Source: GCA-020343675 sp964462945 | Lineage (GTDB): Bacteria > Planctomycetota > Phycisphaerae > Sedimentisphaerales > Anaerobacaceae | Length of the DNA: 64,000 bases | Direction of reading: 5' to 3' | Assembly (NCBI GenBank): GCA_964462945.1 | Contig: CAYWZW010000006.1 | Span: forward strand, 1 to 64,000 | Shown: positions 1 through 8,978 of the stretch, piece after piece | Layout: each line of letters opens with the position of its first letter | Position numbering within the stretch: the stretch's first letter is position 1 | The notes under the pieces: generated by a model | Seen by the model: only the letters and a program-made list of their open reading frames with translations | The model's database searches: none | What the model was told of the DNA's origin: nothing | Made by a program: the position numbers and the translations under genes

Positions 1-405
1 GCAACCAAAAAGTTCGTCTACTGGAAAAAGCGTCATAACTTACTGTATATGAAAACGTTACGAACGTTCAAAATAAGAATCGAGCATAAAAAACAACGTT
101 TTGAAAGATTGTATTACAGATTCGTAGGGTGGTGGCTTGCCCCACCGTCAATTCTAAACCCTTTAGAGAAAATGACTTACGCTTGGCGACGCAAAATTTC
201 TCAAAAAAATCTCGAATTTTTCCGGTTTTTCCATCTACATTTGCCCGGTGAGAATCGCCTTTACAGATAGAAGGGGCCGAACATAGTTGTTCCCGGCCGG
301 AACAAGGGGTATAATATGAACTGGCTACATTTGAGGAAGTAACAGAAGATGGAAGTGAAGAGAAAGTGAGTTTTTCGGGCAACAGATAGGTCTTGTCCAG
401 TAAAA
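1..405. other. Gene-poor left edge
   Basis: No convincing gene is visible. The short open frames on both strands lack a ribosome binding site and any recognisable family motif. The stretch is more AT-rich than the rest of the window. It contains one copy of the GGTGGGGC/GCCCCACC palindrome (124-146) and ends at a GTACCGGACACC repeat. A short open frame at about 313-387 ends just before that repeat and may be the tail of a lost gene. Confidence 0.6.
124..146. repeat. GGTGGGGC-type dispersed palindrome, copy 1
   Basis: A short palindrome of the form GTAGGGTGG..GGC-TTG-CCCCACC. Two other copies occur at 11553-11574 and, in reverse orientation, at 54219-54240. Those two are identical to each other, and this one differs by one extra base. 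The three copies lie between unrelated genes, which marks a dispersed repeat family and not a local regulatory site. It could form a small hairpin in RNA or DNA. Confidence 0.75.
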
Positions 406-422
406 GTACCGGACACCTTTAG
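406..422. repeat. GTCCGGTAC repeat, copy 1
   Basis: Reads GTACCGGACACCTTTAG on the plus strand, the reverse complement of the AATTAAAGG-NGTCCGGTAC repeat seen at 3478-3496 and 44092-44110. A truncated reading frame (423-560) begins immediately after it. All three copies lie next to broken or truncated genes, so the repeat may mark recombination or insertion scars. No transposase is visible nearby. Confidence 0.6.
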
Positions 423-560
423 TTCTCCCCCGACCGATGGGTGGATGACGCGATAGAGGTTATTGAGGACGAATTCGCAAAGGCGCGATGGACCACCTTT
501 GAGAATACGACCTCTGACTGGTTAGACGAGAAATACGGACTTTCAAGCAATGGGAATTGA
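423..560 (+). pseudogene. C-terminal remnant of an unknown protein
   Basis: An open frame of 45 codons with no start codon of its own. It begins directly after the GTACCGGACACC repeat and ends in TGA. Its composition is protein-like and acidic, with segments WVDDAIEVIEDEFAKARW and DWLDEKYGLSSNGN, an amphipathic helix-like pattern unlikely to arise by chance. I do not recognise the family. The simplest reading is the tail of a gene whose front was lost at the repeat boundary. It could also be a chance frame. Confidence 0.35.
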
Positions 561-620
561 GGTTGCGGTCACATAGGACGCCCCTTCGCGTTCCGACTCC
601 GCAAATGAAAGGAGGATGTT

Positions 621-3386
621 ATGAGGACCGCAGTTGCCACTATGCTGCTTGGTGCTTGCCTTTATTGTACCGGGTGCTCCCGAGCCATGCGCTCGACCCA
701 GGTACCCTCTGGCGCATACCTACTGCCGCACGAAGGCGGAGTGGGCATCGGCCGGAAACTCCAGATGACCCTCGTCGATGTTCCACGTACAGGCCTGCAC
801 GCATTCAAACCGGACAGGCCACCACGGTCGTCTCGCGGGGTTGCATGGAAGTCTTCGAATCGCTCGATTGCAGGCGTGGACCAGCGCGGACAGGTAACCG
901 GCATAGCCCAAGGTACGGTGACCATCACCGCAAGCATTGCTGGGTGGGGCGATGGACCTACAAAAACTCTTCAAAGCAGTGTTACGGTTGCAGATCCTGT
1001 CGCTGCACTTAAGGGTCCCGACACCGTTTCCATACCTCAGTACTGCACCATACCTATCGAAGTGCAGCCCCTCGGTTCTGGGATTCCCGGTCCCCTCCTT
1101 AACAACAGGCCCATCACATGGCAGAGCAAGGCAGCGGATATTGTTTACGTTCAGCCGTTGTCCCTGAATACCGATATTGAACCTATGCTGGAGAGCAGTG
1201 GCAATCCATACGAGCTCGCAGACAAAATCTTCTTTCACAGGACTGCGTTCGTGTCGGGCCGTCAAGTCGGCCAATCTTTGATTACCGCCACCTGTGAGGG
1301 TGTAAAGAGGGTCATAACCGTTCAGGTGGTTCCGGGTGGTCCCACATCACTACAAGTGTTCCCCCGGTCACTGGTACTTGACGTTCACGAAACCCAGACC
1401 GTGACCGCAGTTGCGCGCAATCAGGCGGTCTGCATTGTCCCAAACATCTCGGTCACTTGGGAAATAGCTGACCCGACAGTGGCGGGGGTGGCGGCGCTGA
1501 GTCCGCAGACGGCCGAGGTCCAAGGATTGAACGCTGGGAAAACAAAACTGACTGCAAAGACTCAAAGCGGCTTGACAGAGACAGTAGAGGTCGAGGTACC
1601 GGCAGTAGGTTTGCTGATCGTCGAGCCAACCGGAGCCACACTGGATGTGGGCTCGTCTTGTCAGTTCATCGCGACTCCAAAATCCTCGTCTGGCACAACT
1701 CTTAAGAATCGCAGTGTAGGGTGGCTTGCCCTCAACAACCACGTCAGCCTTCAACCAAGTTCAGGGGATACGACTTGGGTAACCCGCAGATATGACGCTG
1801 AGAGCGGATCGACCAACGATGTGGTCGTCCAGCCACCAATTTCGGGGTATGCGGTCACGGCAACCGGACGGTCTTCCGGTGATACGGACGTGATAGTATC
1901 GTGTGAGGGCGTAAGCGCGACAGTTTCAGTCACCGTACCGGGTGTGAGCAGCATATCGATTACGCCACCGGAAGCCACGATGGACGCGTGCCTGCCTTTT
2001 CCATTCATTGCGACGGTACAATCATCGTCCGGCACGCCTCTCAACGGTCGCAAGGTGATGTGGCGTGCCTCTAACGACCACGTCACTCTTCAACCAGATT
2101 CAGGGTATACGACCATAAGCATACCACCCGTCGGTGAAAACGACTCAATTCCAGTTTGTAGGACCACAGTAACCGGACGGTCTGGTGGTGATGCGGACGT
2201 GATAGCGTGGTGTGAAGGCGTAGAGGGGAAGATTTCAGTCACCGTAGTGCCGGTGAGCAGCATATCGATTGCCCCATCGGAAGCCACGCTCGATGTGTGC
2301 GCGTCTTGGGCGTTCACGGCGACCCCAGAATCCTCGTCGGGCATACCTCTAAGGTGTCGCGACGTGACGTGGCGTGTCTCTAACGACCATGTTACCGTTC
2401 AGCCGGATTCAGGATATACAGCGACGGTCACCGGACAGTCTTCTGGTGATGCAGACGTGATAGCGTCGTGCGAAGGTGTAGAGGCCAAGGTTTCAGTCAC
2501 CGTACCGAGTGNNNNNNNNNNNNNNNNNNNNNNNNNNNNNNNNNNNNNNNNNNNNNNNNNNNNNNNNNNNNNNNNNNNNNNNNNNNNNNNNNNNNNNNNN
2601 NNNNNNNNNNNATCGTCTTCGGGCACCCCTCTGAACTGTCGCAAGGTAACGTGGCGTGCCTCGAACAGCCACGTCAGCGTTCAGCCAGATTCAGATTCAG
2701 GATATACAGCGACGGTCACCGGACAGTCTTCTGGTGATGCAGATGTGATAGCGTCGTGCGAAGGTGTAGAGGCCAAGGTTTCAGTCACCGTACCGAGTGT
2801 GAGCAGCATATCGATTACGCCTTCGGGAGCCACGCTCGATGTATGCGCGTCTTGTCCCTTCACCGTGACTCCAAAATCGTCTTCGGGCACCCCTCTGAAC
2901 TGTCGCAAGGTAACGTGGCGTGCCTCGAACGACCACGTCACTGTTCAGCATAGTTTAGGCTATGCCTACACGGCAACGGTGACTGGACAGTCTCCAGGCG
3001 ATGCGGATGTGATAGTGTCGTGTGAAGGGTTATCGCAAGAAGCGCAGATTCATGTGAAGAGCTACTGCGAAACTTATGGGTGCTTCCCATATTACAGAGT
3101 TAATAATTTCTTCCGCGGCGATGTGGACGTGTACCAATTGGAGTGGGAGGGTTCATCCGGCGCTATGTGGGAATTCATGATCACAATTCCCGCTTACGAG
3201 AGCACCTACGAATGGCACTACTATTGCTCACCCTCTCTGGTTGAGGGTCATAAGTACTGTGTCCGTGTTGTCGAAACCGGGTATTCACCGGAAGATTACC
3301 ATATCAAAGCGTTCTCTAGCCCCGAGTGGCCCGTGGGCTTCCCGGGAGGGCCTGGTTCTTACCCGTTCCTTGTAGACGTCGATTAA
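621..3386 (+). CDS. Surface lipoprotein with tandem bacterial Ig-like (BIG2-type) repeats
   Basis: A 921-residue protein, probably anchored on the cell surface. A strong AAAGGAGG site sits 6 bases before ATG 621. Residues 1-19 form a lipoprotein signal (hydrophobic core, then LYCTGC with the lipidated Cys). Residues about 70-325 hold divergent Ig-like units. From about 328 to 810 come five clearer units of about 83-112 residues, with recurring phrases such as SSISITPSGATLDVC, SSGTPLNCRKVTWRASN and GDADVIASCEGVEAKVSVTV. The last 110 residues form a separate Cys- and Tyr-rich domain. BIG2 units are usual in adhesins and envelope proteins, so a binding or structural role is inferred. The reading frame crosses the scaffold gap; the unit opposite the gap suggests 76 missing bases, which preserves frame. 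Confidence 0.85.
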   Translation: MRTAVATMLLGACLYCTGCSRAMRSTQVPSGAYLLPHEGGVGIGRKLQMTLVDVPRTGLHAFKPDRPPRSSRGVAWKSSNRSIAGVDQRGQVTGIAQGTVTITASIAGWGDGPTKTLQSSVTVADPVAALKGPDTVSIPQYCTIPIEVQPLGSGIPGPLLNNRPITWQSKAADIVYVQPLSLNTDIEPMLESSGNPYELADKIFFHRTAFVSGRQVGQSLITATCEGVKRVITVQVVPGGPTSLQVFPRSLVLDVHETQTVTAVARNQAVCIVPNISVTWEIADPTVAGVAALSPQTAEVQGLNAGKTKLTAKTQSGLTETVEVEVPAVGLLIVEPTGATLDVGSSCQFIATPKSSSGTTLKNRSVGWLALNNHVSLQPSSGDTTWVTRRYDAESGSTNDVVVQPPISGYAVTATGRSSGDTDVIVSCEGVSATVSVTVPGVSSISITPPEATMDACLPFPFIATVQSSSGTPLNGRKVMWRASNDHVTLQPDSGYTTISIPPVGENDSIPVCRTTVTGRSGGDADVIAWCEGVEGKISVTVVPVSSISIAPSEATLDVCASWAFTATPESSSGIPLRCRDVTWRVSNDHVTVQPDSGYTATVTGQSSGDADVIASCEGVEAKVSVTVPSXXXXXXXXXXXXXXXXXXXXXXXXXXXXXXXXXXSSSGTPLNCRKVTWRASNSHVSVQPDSDSGYTATVTGQSSGDADVIASCEGVEAKVSVTVPSVSSISITPSGATLDVCASCPFTVTPKSSSGTPLNCRKVTWRASNDHVTVQHSLGYAYTATVTGQSPGDADVIVSCEGLSQEAQIHVKSYCETYGCFPYYRVNNFFRGDVDVYQLEWEGSSGAMWEFMITIPAYESTYEWHYYCSPSLVEGHKYCVRVVETGYSPEDYHIKAFSSPEWPVGFPGGPGSYPFLVDVD
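2512..2611. other. Assembly gap of 100 N inside the Ig-like repeats
   Basis: Exactly 100 N, a conventional scaffold placeholder. The flanks match the next repeat unit, in which the same two flanking sequences are separated by 76 bases (2800-2875). 76 and 100 leave the same remainder modulo 3, so the frame is kept either way. Near-identical repeats probably broke the assembly, and one or more whole units could be missing. Confidence 0.95.
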
Positions 3387-3477
3387 CTGCGCAACCACTG
3401 CAGATTTTGGGGCTAACAAACCGGTGCGCGCCGCTGCTATTCAGTTGGGCCCAATAGCCTGATCTGAACTTGAACAG

Positions 3478-3496
3478 AATTAAAGGGGTCCGGTAC
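3478..3496. repeat. GTCCGGTAC repeat, copy 2
   Basis: AATTAAAGGGGTCCGGTAC, one base different from the copy at 44092-44110. It lies just upstream of the interrupted small membrane-protein gene at 3514-3825. Confidence 0.65.
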
Positions 3497-3513
3497 ATTT
3501 TCGGGATTGATTC

Positions 3514-3825
3514 GTGGAAGGTGAAAACGAGTACACAAATCAATTGAACGAAAGAAATCTCATGGGGAAGATCAGCTTGGGCGGGGCCATATTGCCCTGG
3601 TTTTTTGCCGTAGCACAACTGTTAGGCATTCCAGGTTTTGGGTGAGGCTCTCCACTCGGATTCCTTGCAGCAATCGTAATAGTATTTGGTCCTCCTGTAT
3701 TCTTCGCCGTGGGTCTGGCTGCAATATTTAAGGATAAATCCCGGTGGGCAAGGGCGGGCTTGGCAGTGAGCTTCGTTACGTTTGTCTTGTGGCTCGCTGC
3801 CGTTCTGTGCGGGGGCTTCTCGTAG
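3514..3825 (+). pseudogene. Small membrane protein gene interrupted by an in-frame TGA
   Basis: From GTG 3514 (or ATG 3562) one frame runs to TAG 3823 with a single in-frame TGA at 3643. Before it the translation has a polar head (VEGENEYTNQLNERNLMGK) then a hydrophobic stretch ILPWFFAVAQLLGIPGFG. After it come two more hydrophobic stretches, FLAAIVIVFGPPVFFAVGLA and AGLAVSFVTFVLWLAAVLC, separated by the basic loop FKDKSRWARAG. This is the layout of a roughly 100-residue three-helix membrane protein. A one-base change of TGA to TGG (Trp) would restore it. Options are a true pseudogene, a sequencing error, or two short proteins; no selenocysteine hairpin is apparent after the TGA. Confidence 0.5.
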
Positions 3826-4398
3826 TTTGAGCGATAAACCAGATCAGGGAGAATTCAAGGGGTTGGGCACATCTTTTTCTCTTGTTGGGTACGTTCAGTT
3901 GTTCTTGCCGGGGCTGTTGCCAGGTATGACATTTTTTTCACCACGAAGGCACGAAGTTTTAGCATCAATTGGCATTTCCTCCTTCGTGGGCCTCGGTGCT
4001 CCGTTCGACTTCGCTCAGGACATGCCTTCGTAGTTCAAATTACACCCCACAAGTGGATTCCTGCTTTCGCAGCACCGTAAGGCGTCCTGTGGAGAATGAC
4101 AAGCGTCGAGAATCGAGCATCCAGAATCGAATCCAGTGAATACCCAATATCGAATATCCAATGCCGGAGACCAAAGATTCGAGTTAATTTGTGTTCATTC
4201 GTGGCTGGGAAGATCCGCGACGTTTACCAATTTTGAGTATTGGCAAGAATCAGCAGCCCCGGATTCCCAAAGTAAGTCTGTGCACAAAAACAGGACTTTG
4301 GTAGTATAGAGACTGTGGAAACACCCTGGTTGCCGTACCGGGATTTGAGGTTTCCTCGAGCGCGTGTACCATACGAGCGTTGAGAGCGTAGGTGCAGG
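3826..4398. other. Intergenic segment with several dispersed repeats
   Basis: No gene supported. It holds a CACGAAGGCACGAAG stretch, a TTCGACTTCGCTCAGGAC element near 4004-4022, a degenerate relative of the GGAATGAC-ended element near 4050-4103, and a run of degenerate AATCGA/GAATCGAG/AATATCGAATATC words at about 4107-4178. All these word families recur elsewhere in the window. A promoter for the pseudopilin at 4399 may lie in the last 150 bases, but I cannot pick one out confidently. Confidence 0.6.
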
Positions 4399-5295
4399 AT
4401 GCAGCAGCGGAGTCAGAGGCCAATTGTGTTCTTGGATGACATCTCGGACGCGAGAGATGGTGTGGCTGCTGATTCGTTGGCCGGACGGCATCGCCCGGCC
4501 TTTACGCTGATCGAGCTGCTGGTCGTCATCGCGATCCTCGCCCTGCTGCTTGCAATTTTGCTGCCGGCGCTCTCTGGCGTCCGGGCCAGGGCCCAGCAAG
4601 CACGCTGCCTGAACAATCTCAAGCAGCTTCAGACCTGTGCCAAACTCTATTCGCTGGACAACGACGATTTCCTGCTGCCGAACCGATTCGTTTATTACCT
4701 CGACAGCAAATCACCCGCGGACGGCTTCAGCACCGAGCTGACCTGGTGTCCCGGGCTGGCGCCCTTCGATACCACCACCGAGAACATCGAGCACGGCCTG
4801 CTCTTTCGCTACAACAAATCGACCGACATCTATCGCTGTTCCTCTGACAGGTCGCGAGTGCAAACGCCGGAAGGCCAATTGCTGAATCTGCGGCGGACGC
4901 GCAGCTACAACCTGAGCCAATCCATCAATGGCGTGCCGTATCCCGACAAGACGGTCAGCCTCCCGAGCTTCGCCAAGGAATCGCAGATCGACTATCCGGC
5001 GCCCTCGGAGCTGCTGTTCTTCGTGGATGTCCATGAGGACAGCATCTTCGATTCCCACTTCGGCATCCCGCCCCGGGGCTGGCCCGTCGCCGACGAGGGG
5101 CCTCGCTGGTGGGACCTTCCGGCCGGCCGGCACTCGCAGGGCGGCAACTTCTCCTTCGCCGACGGCCACGTCGAGCACTGGCGATGGGACACCCCAAAGG
5201 TCTTCACGGAGCTGGGCCAGCTCGTCCGCCAGGACGGCGAACTCGAGGACTTCCTGCGGGTCCAGCGAGCCGTCAAACCCGAGACACGCTTCTGA
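4399..5295 (+). CDS. Prepilin-like secreted protein (DUF1559-type, H-X9-DG family)
   Basis: A 298-residue type II pseudopilin-like protein. Around residue 33 it carries the prepilin N-methylation signal RPAFTLIELLVVIAI, with the conserved Glu five residues after the cut site, followed by the hydrophobic helix and then NNLKQLQTCAKLYSLDNDD, typical of the planctomycete family. The C-terminal motif FSFADGHVEHW matches the family's usual end. Prepilin peptidase would cleave before Phe and the protein would be exported by a type II/IV pilus-like machine. The residue before the cut is Ala, not Gly, as also in two pseudopilins at 20735-22641. The leader of about 32 residues is long, so the start could be an internal GTG. 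Individual functions in this very large family are unknown. Confidence 0.85.
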   Translation: MQQRSQRPIVFLDDISDARDGVAADSLAGRHRPAFTLIELLVVIAILALLLAILLPALSGVRARAQQARCLNNLKQLQTCAKLYSLDNDDFLLPNRFVYYLDSKSPADGFSTELTWCPGLAPFDTTTENIEHGLLFRYNKSTDIYRCSSDRSRVQTPEGQLLNLRRTRSYNLSQSINGVPYPDKTVSLPSFAKESQIDYPAPSELLFFVDVHEDSIFDSHFGIPPRGWPVADEGPRWWDLPAGRHSQGGNFSFADGHVEHWRWDTPKVFTELGQLVRQDGELEDFLRVQRAVKPETRF

Positions 5296-5648
5296 CAGAA
5301 CGACGCCCTCCGTCGAAACCAACAATGCCAGACACGGATCAATCCGCCCAACGCCCGCCTGCCGGCTGTCGGGCAGGTGTGGCCGATTAACACTGATTGA
5401 CACTGCTTATGAAAAACCGGATTCGCCTTGACGGAGGAGCCGGCTCGCAGAGTGGGACCTGCCCTGAACAAAGTCAAAGGCTCGCCCCACCATGATTCTG
5501 GGCAGAGTTCTGCCGAACAGGAAGGAACACGAAGTTTTGATATTTGATTCTTGAGCTTTGATTTTGCTTTACTACTATGCCTTCTTGAGCTACATCATAG
5601 GCAAGTGGTGCTACATGGCTGCGAAGGACAATTTAAGGAACCGGACAA
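5296..5648. other. Intergenic segment before hisI
   Basis: No gene supported. It holds a GCCCGCCTGCCGGC / GTCGGGCAGG palindrome near 5345-5374, related in design to the small palindromes inserted in the RHS copies, and a CCCTGAACAAAGTCAAAGG element near 5460-5480. An AAGGA site at about 5634 serves hisI. Confidence 0.55.
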
Positions 5649-6068
5649 GTGGCTGCAAAACAAGAGCTTGAAGCGAGCACGGAATTTGCTCCGAAATTCG
5701 ACGAACACGGGCTGATACCGGCCATCGCCCAGGACGCACGGACCGGCCAAATCCTGATGGTCGCCTACATGAACCGGCAGGCATTGGAGGCCACCATCCA
5801 GTCAGGCTACGCCACGTACTTCAGCAGGTCCCGCCGGGAATTGTGGAAAAAAGGCCAGGAAAGCGGCCACTTCCAGAAAGTCGAGCAGATACTCGTGGAC
5901 TGCGACCAGGACTGCCTGGTCCTGAAGGTAAGCGTCGAGGCCGGCCAATGCCACGCCGGGTATCAGTCCTGCTTCTACCGGGCTTTGAGCAAAAGCACCG
6001 ATAAAAAGCTGGAGTTTATCGCCGAAAAGGTCTTCGACCCCCAAGAGACCTACAAGAAGCAGGGGTAA
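5649..6068 (+). CDS. hisI: Phosphoribosyl-AMP cyclohydrolase
   Basis: A 139-residue HisI, which opens the adenine ring of phosphoribosyl-AMP in the third step of histidine synthesis. The family signature is plain: YFSRSRRELWKKGQESGH (about residues 58-75), then the metal-binding stretch VDCDQDCLVLKV with the three-Asp/Cys pattern, and GQCHAGYQSCFYR with the paired Cys that bind zinc. The GTG start is preferred because AAGGA lies about 9 bases upstream and the family length (110-140) fits. It is the stand-alone form without a fused HisE domain, and no other his gene is in the window. Confidence 0.95.
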   Translation: MAAKQELEASTEFAPKFDEHGLIPAIAQDARTGQILMVAYMNRQALEATIQSGYATYFSRSRRELWKKGQESGHFQKVEQILVDCDQDCLVLKVSVEAGQCHAGYQSCFYRALSKSTDKKLEFIAEKVFDPQETYKKQG

Positions 6069-6356
6069 ATCACCTCTCTGCGCCGCCTGCGACGCCCACG
6101 GAGCAGCCAAGGCCGCCGCGAAGACTCGTAAACAGCCCCCCAAGACGCCATTGTGCAACTTTTTCTTCTTTTTGCTGTAATAGCGCGTTACGATATTGCC
6201 GATAGTGAACACTATACTACGTTCACGGAGGAGCGGCGATAACGGCTTTTTCTCTCATCTTTCAGTTGTCGCTGTCAATAAGGATTAAGGTGTGAAGTGC
6301 GCGGAAACAGTGTTTCAAGATTGAGAATCTGGTATTGTCTTTGGAGGATTGTAATT

Positions 6357-8822
6357 ATGACAAGTTTCAGATCAAAATCAGCTTTGACCTGTGTGCTGAC
6401 GTTGGTGCTCGTCGCTGCGCAGGTCGCCATGGGCGTCGGGGTTCGACCTATCATAACGCGTCCGCCTAACGACGATTGTGCTAATTCAAAGCCGGTCGGC
6501 AACGTGACGAACCTGGCGTTCGACACGACGCGCGCGACATTCGACGGCCCCGGGCACTACATGGTCAGTCCCAACGTCTGGTACTGTTATACCGCGACGT
6601 GCACCGGCGGGGCCACCATCAGCCTGGCCGGCAGCAGCTTCGACACCAAGCTGGCCGTCTATGACGGCTGCTCCTGCTATCCGGCGGAAAACAAGCTGAT
6701 CAAATCCAACGACGACTTCTTCGGCCAGCAATCGGTGGTTTCCTTTCCCGTCACGGCCGGTCATCAGTACCTCATCGAGGTGGGCGGTTTCAACAGCAGC
6801 ACGATGGGCCAGGGCGTGATCACAATCACTTGTGACAGTCAGGCCTCCGCCCCGGAAAACGACAACTGCAGTCAGGCCCAGGGCGTCGGGAACGTCACGG
6901 ACCTGCCGTTCGACACGACATTGGCGACCTTCGACGGCGAGGGACAGTGCATGAGCAGCCCAAACCTCTGGTACAGTTACACCGCCAACAGGACGGGCGA
7001 CGTCACCGTCAGCCTGCTGGGCAGCGAGTTCGACACGAAGCTCGCCGTTTACAAGGGGGACACGTGCTACCCGAAGTCGAGTGACTTGATCGAATGCAAT
7101 GACGACTTCCCCGGTAATCTCCAGTCTGAGATCACCTTCGCGGCGACCAGCGGCCACAAGTACCTGATCGAGGTGGGCGGCTACAACGCCGACGCCGCCG
7201 GCACGGGAGAGCTGAGCATCAGCACCGAGGGCACGCCGGTTCCGCCGCCCAAAGATGATTGCGCGAACGCCCAGACGGTCGGCAACGTGACAAACCAGCC
7301 GTTCGACACCCGGCAGGCAACGTTCGACGGCCCCGGCCATTGCATGAACAGTCCGAATATCTGGTACCGCTACACCGCCGCGGCCACAGGGAATGTCACC
7401 GTCAGCCTGCTGGGCAGCAGCTACGACACAATGCTCGCCGTATATAAAGGAGCGAGCTGCTACCCGAAGTCGAGCGACATGCTCGGCTGCAACGACGACT
7501 TTGGCAATGACCGGCAGTCTCAGGTCCGCTTTGCGGCCACCGCCGGCAGCCAGTACCTCATCGAGATCGGAGGCTACGGCTCCGCAACCGGCCAGGGCGT
7601 GCTCACGATCACTGCCGAAGGAGTACCTCCGCCTCCTCCGCCGGCGGCCAACAGGAACAACTGCTCCGAGGCCCTGCCGATCGGCGAGGTCACAAACCTG
7701 CCCTTCGACACCAGAGAAGCCACTTTCGACGGACGCGCCTTCTGCATGGTCAGTCCGAATATCTGGTACTGCTACACCGCTTCGTGCGCCGGTGACGTCA
7801 CCGTCACGCTGTCCAACGTGGACTACGACACGATGCTCGCCGTCTATAACGGGTGCCAGTGCTTCCCGGATGACCTGATCGAGTGCAACGACGACTTCGG
7901 CACCGGCTATGCGTCGCAGGTCACGTTCGCGGCGGTCAGCGGCAACCGGTACCTGATCGAGGTGGGAGGTTACGGCCTCGAGAAGGGCCGCGGACTCCTG
8001 ACCGTCAGTTGCGAGGGCGTGGTGACGCCGGACAAGCCGGACCTGGGCGACGCCCCGGACAGCACCAACAGCGCCGCCAAGAACATGACCGCTTATCCCG
8101 CCGGAGGCCCCCTGGGAGTGAAGGCCAATTACCCGACCGTCCACGCCGGCAGCGGAACCGGGCCTTACGGGCCGGCGCATGTCAATGCTGAGGTCGTGGC
8201 CCATTTGGGCAAGAAGATCACCCGTGAAACCGAAGCCGACAGCGGCACCGACGAGGACGGCGTCAATAATATCGCCCCCTCCGCCGACAAAGCCAACCAG
8301 GACCTCGGTGATGACGGCGTTGTCTTCCCGGTCAATATGCCCCATTGTCGCTGGACGACGCTCGACTACGTCGTCAACGTGGTTGACCCGAACGTCGATA
8401 TGTACATCAACGTCTGGTGCGACTGGAACCGCGACGGGGATTGGGACGACACGGTCGAGTGCGCTGCGGGTCCCGCACCGGAGTGGGCCGTCCACAATCA
8501 GCTTTTGTTCGGTCTGCCGGTGGGGCTCAACACGCTCAGCACGCCGGCGCTCCTCGCGTCGCATCCCGAAACCGGGCCGGAGGAAATCTGGATGAGAATC
8601 ACCCTTTCCGAGCAGCCCTGGAAGGGCGGCAGCAATCCCGCCGTCAAGGGCAACGGCGGCTCCGGACCCCAGGCCAAATACGAGTTCGGTGAAACGGAAG
8701 ACTACTACTTCGTTCCGGATATCAGCCAGTCGGTCTGCGAAGACTTCAACGGCGACGGAGTCATCAACATCGAAGACCTGGTCGCTTTCACCACCTCGTG
8801 GCTTGAGAATTGTCCAGAGTAA
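6357..8822 (+). CDS. Secreted four-repeat protein with GEVED-like region and dockerin-like C-terminus
   Basis: The chosen ATG has GGAGG about 9 bases upstream and begins a clean signal peptide (hydrophobic core LTCVLTLVLVAAQVAMG). The mature protein has four tandem repeats of about 130 residues starting near 38, 168, 299 and 434. Each has an NDDC/NC start, VTNLPFDTR.ATFDG, S-P-N-x-W-Y-x-Y-T, YDTMLAVY, a CxCxP-type Cys pair, ECNDDF and YLIEVGGY. This resembles pre-peptidase C-terminal-like beta domains. Residues about 560-790 look like a GEVED domain (WCDWNRDGDWDD; GETEDYYF). The end, DFNGDGVINIEDLVAF, is a single calcium-binding dockerin-like loop. Substrate unknown; an extracellular binding or scaffold role is inferred. 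Confidence 0.85.
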   Translation: MTSFRSKSALTCVLTLVLVAAQVAMGVGVRPIITRPPNDDCANSKPVGNVTNLAFDTTRATFDGPGHYMVSPNVWYCYTATCTGGATISLAGSSFDTKLAVYDGCSCYPAENKLIKSNDDFFGQQSVVSFPVTAGHQYLIEVGGFNSSTMGQGVITITCDSQASAPENDNCSQAQGVGNVTDLPFDTTLATFDGEGQCMSSPNLWYSYTANRTGDVTVSLLGSEFDTKLAVYKGDTCYPKSSDLIECNDDFPGNLQSEITFAATSGHKYLIEVGGYNADAAGTGELSISTEGTPVPPPKDDCANAQTVGNVTNQPFDTRQATFDGPGHCMNSPNIWYRYTAAATGNVTVSLLGSSYDTMLAVYKGASCYPKSSDMLGCNDDFGNDRQSQVRFAATAGSQYLIEIGGYGSATGQGVLTITAEGVPPPPPPAANRNNCSEALPIGEVTNLPFDTREATFDGRAFCMVSPNIWYCYTASCAGDVTVTLSNVDYDTMLAVYNGCQCFPDDLIECNDDFGTGYASQVTFAAVSGNRYLIEVGGYGLEKGRGLLTVSCEGVVTPDKPDLGDAPDSTNSAAKNMTAYPAGGPLGVKANYPTVHAGSGTGPYGPAHVNAEVVAHLGKKITRETEADSGTDEDGVNNIAPSADKANQDLGDDGVVFPVNMPHCRWTTLDYVVNVVDPNVDMYINVWCDWNRDGDWDDTVECAAGPAPEWAVHNQLLFGLPVGLNTLSTPALLASHPETGPEEIWMRITLSEQPWKGGSNPAVKGNGGSGPQAKYEFGETEDYYFVPDISQSVCEDFNGDGVINIEDLVAFTTSWLENCPE

Positions 8823-8851
8823 CCTCGAACGATTTGTAAAGGATTTCAATC

Positions 8852-8887
8852 GGGCTGCGAGCATCCTCCGCTCGCAGCCCTTTTTTT
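8852..8887 (+). terminator. Rho-independent terminator
   Basis: A perfect 11-bp stem (8852-8862 with 8870-8880, GGGCTGCGAGC) with a 7-base loop, followed by seven T. It lies 30 bases after the stop of the secreted protein gene and ends rightward transcription before the leftward hemB gene. Confidence 0.95.
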
Positions 8888-8978
8888 GCGCGCCCGCGTT
8901 ATCCGCCGCCGTCCTGACTCAACGTGCATCGGGCAGGCCGGTCTCTCCGCAATCGCGACGAGCTTTGGCCGACGGCCT

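Noticed and set aside
49..382. Overlapping open frames on both strands at the left edge
   Set aside because: No ribosome binding site, no family motif, AT-rich non-coding composition, and they cover a dispersed palindrome.
3643..3645. Selenocysteine codon in the small membrane protein
   Set aside because: No hairpin of the expected form follows the TGA, the position lies in a Gly-rich loop with no redox context, and no sel genes are visible.
4107..4178. Possible CRISPR-like array in the AATCGA words
   Set aside because: Repeat words are 6-12 bases, degenerate and without regular spacers; no cas genes are present.
6486..8864. 792-codon open frame on the minus strand
   Set aside because: It is the mirror of the secreted four-repeat protein, arising from its biased codon use; the plus-strand frame has a signal peptide, repeats and a strong ribosome site.
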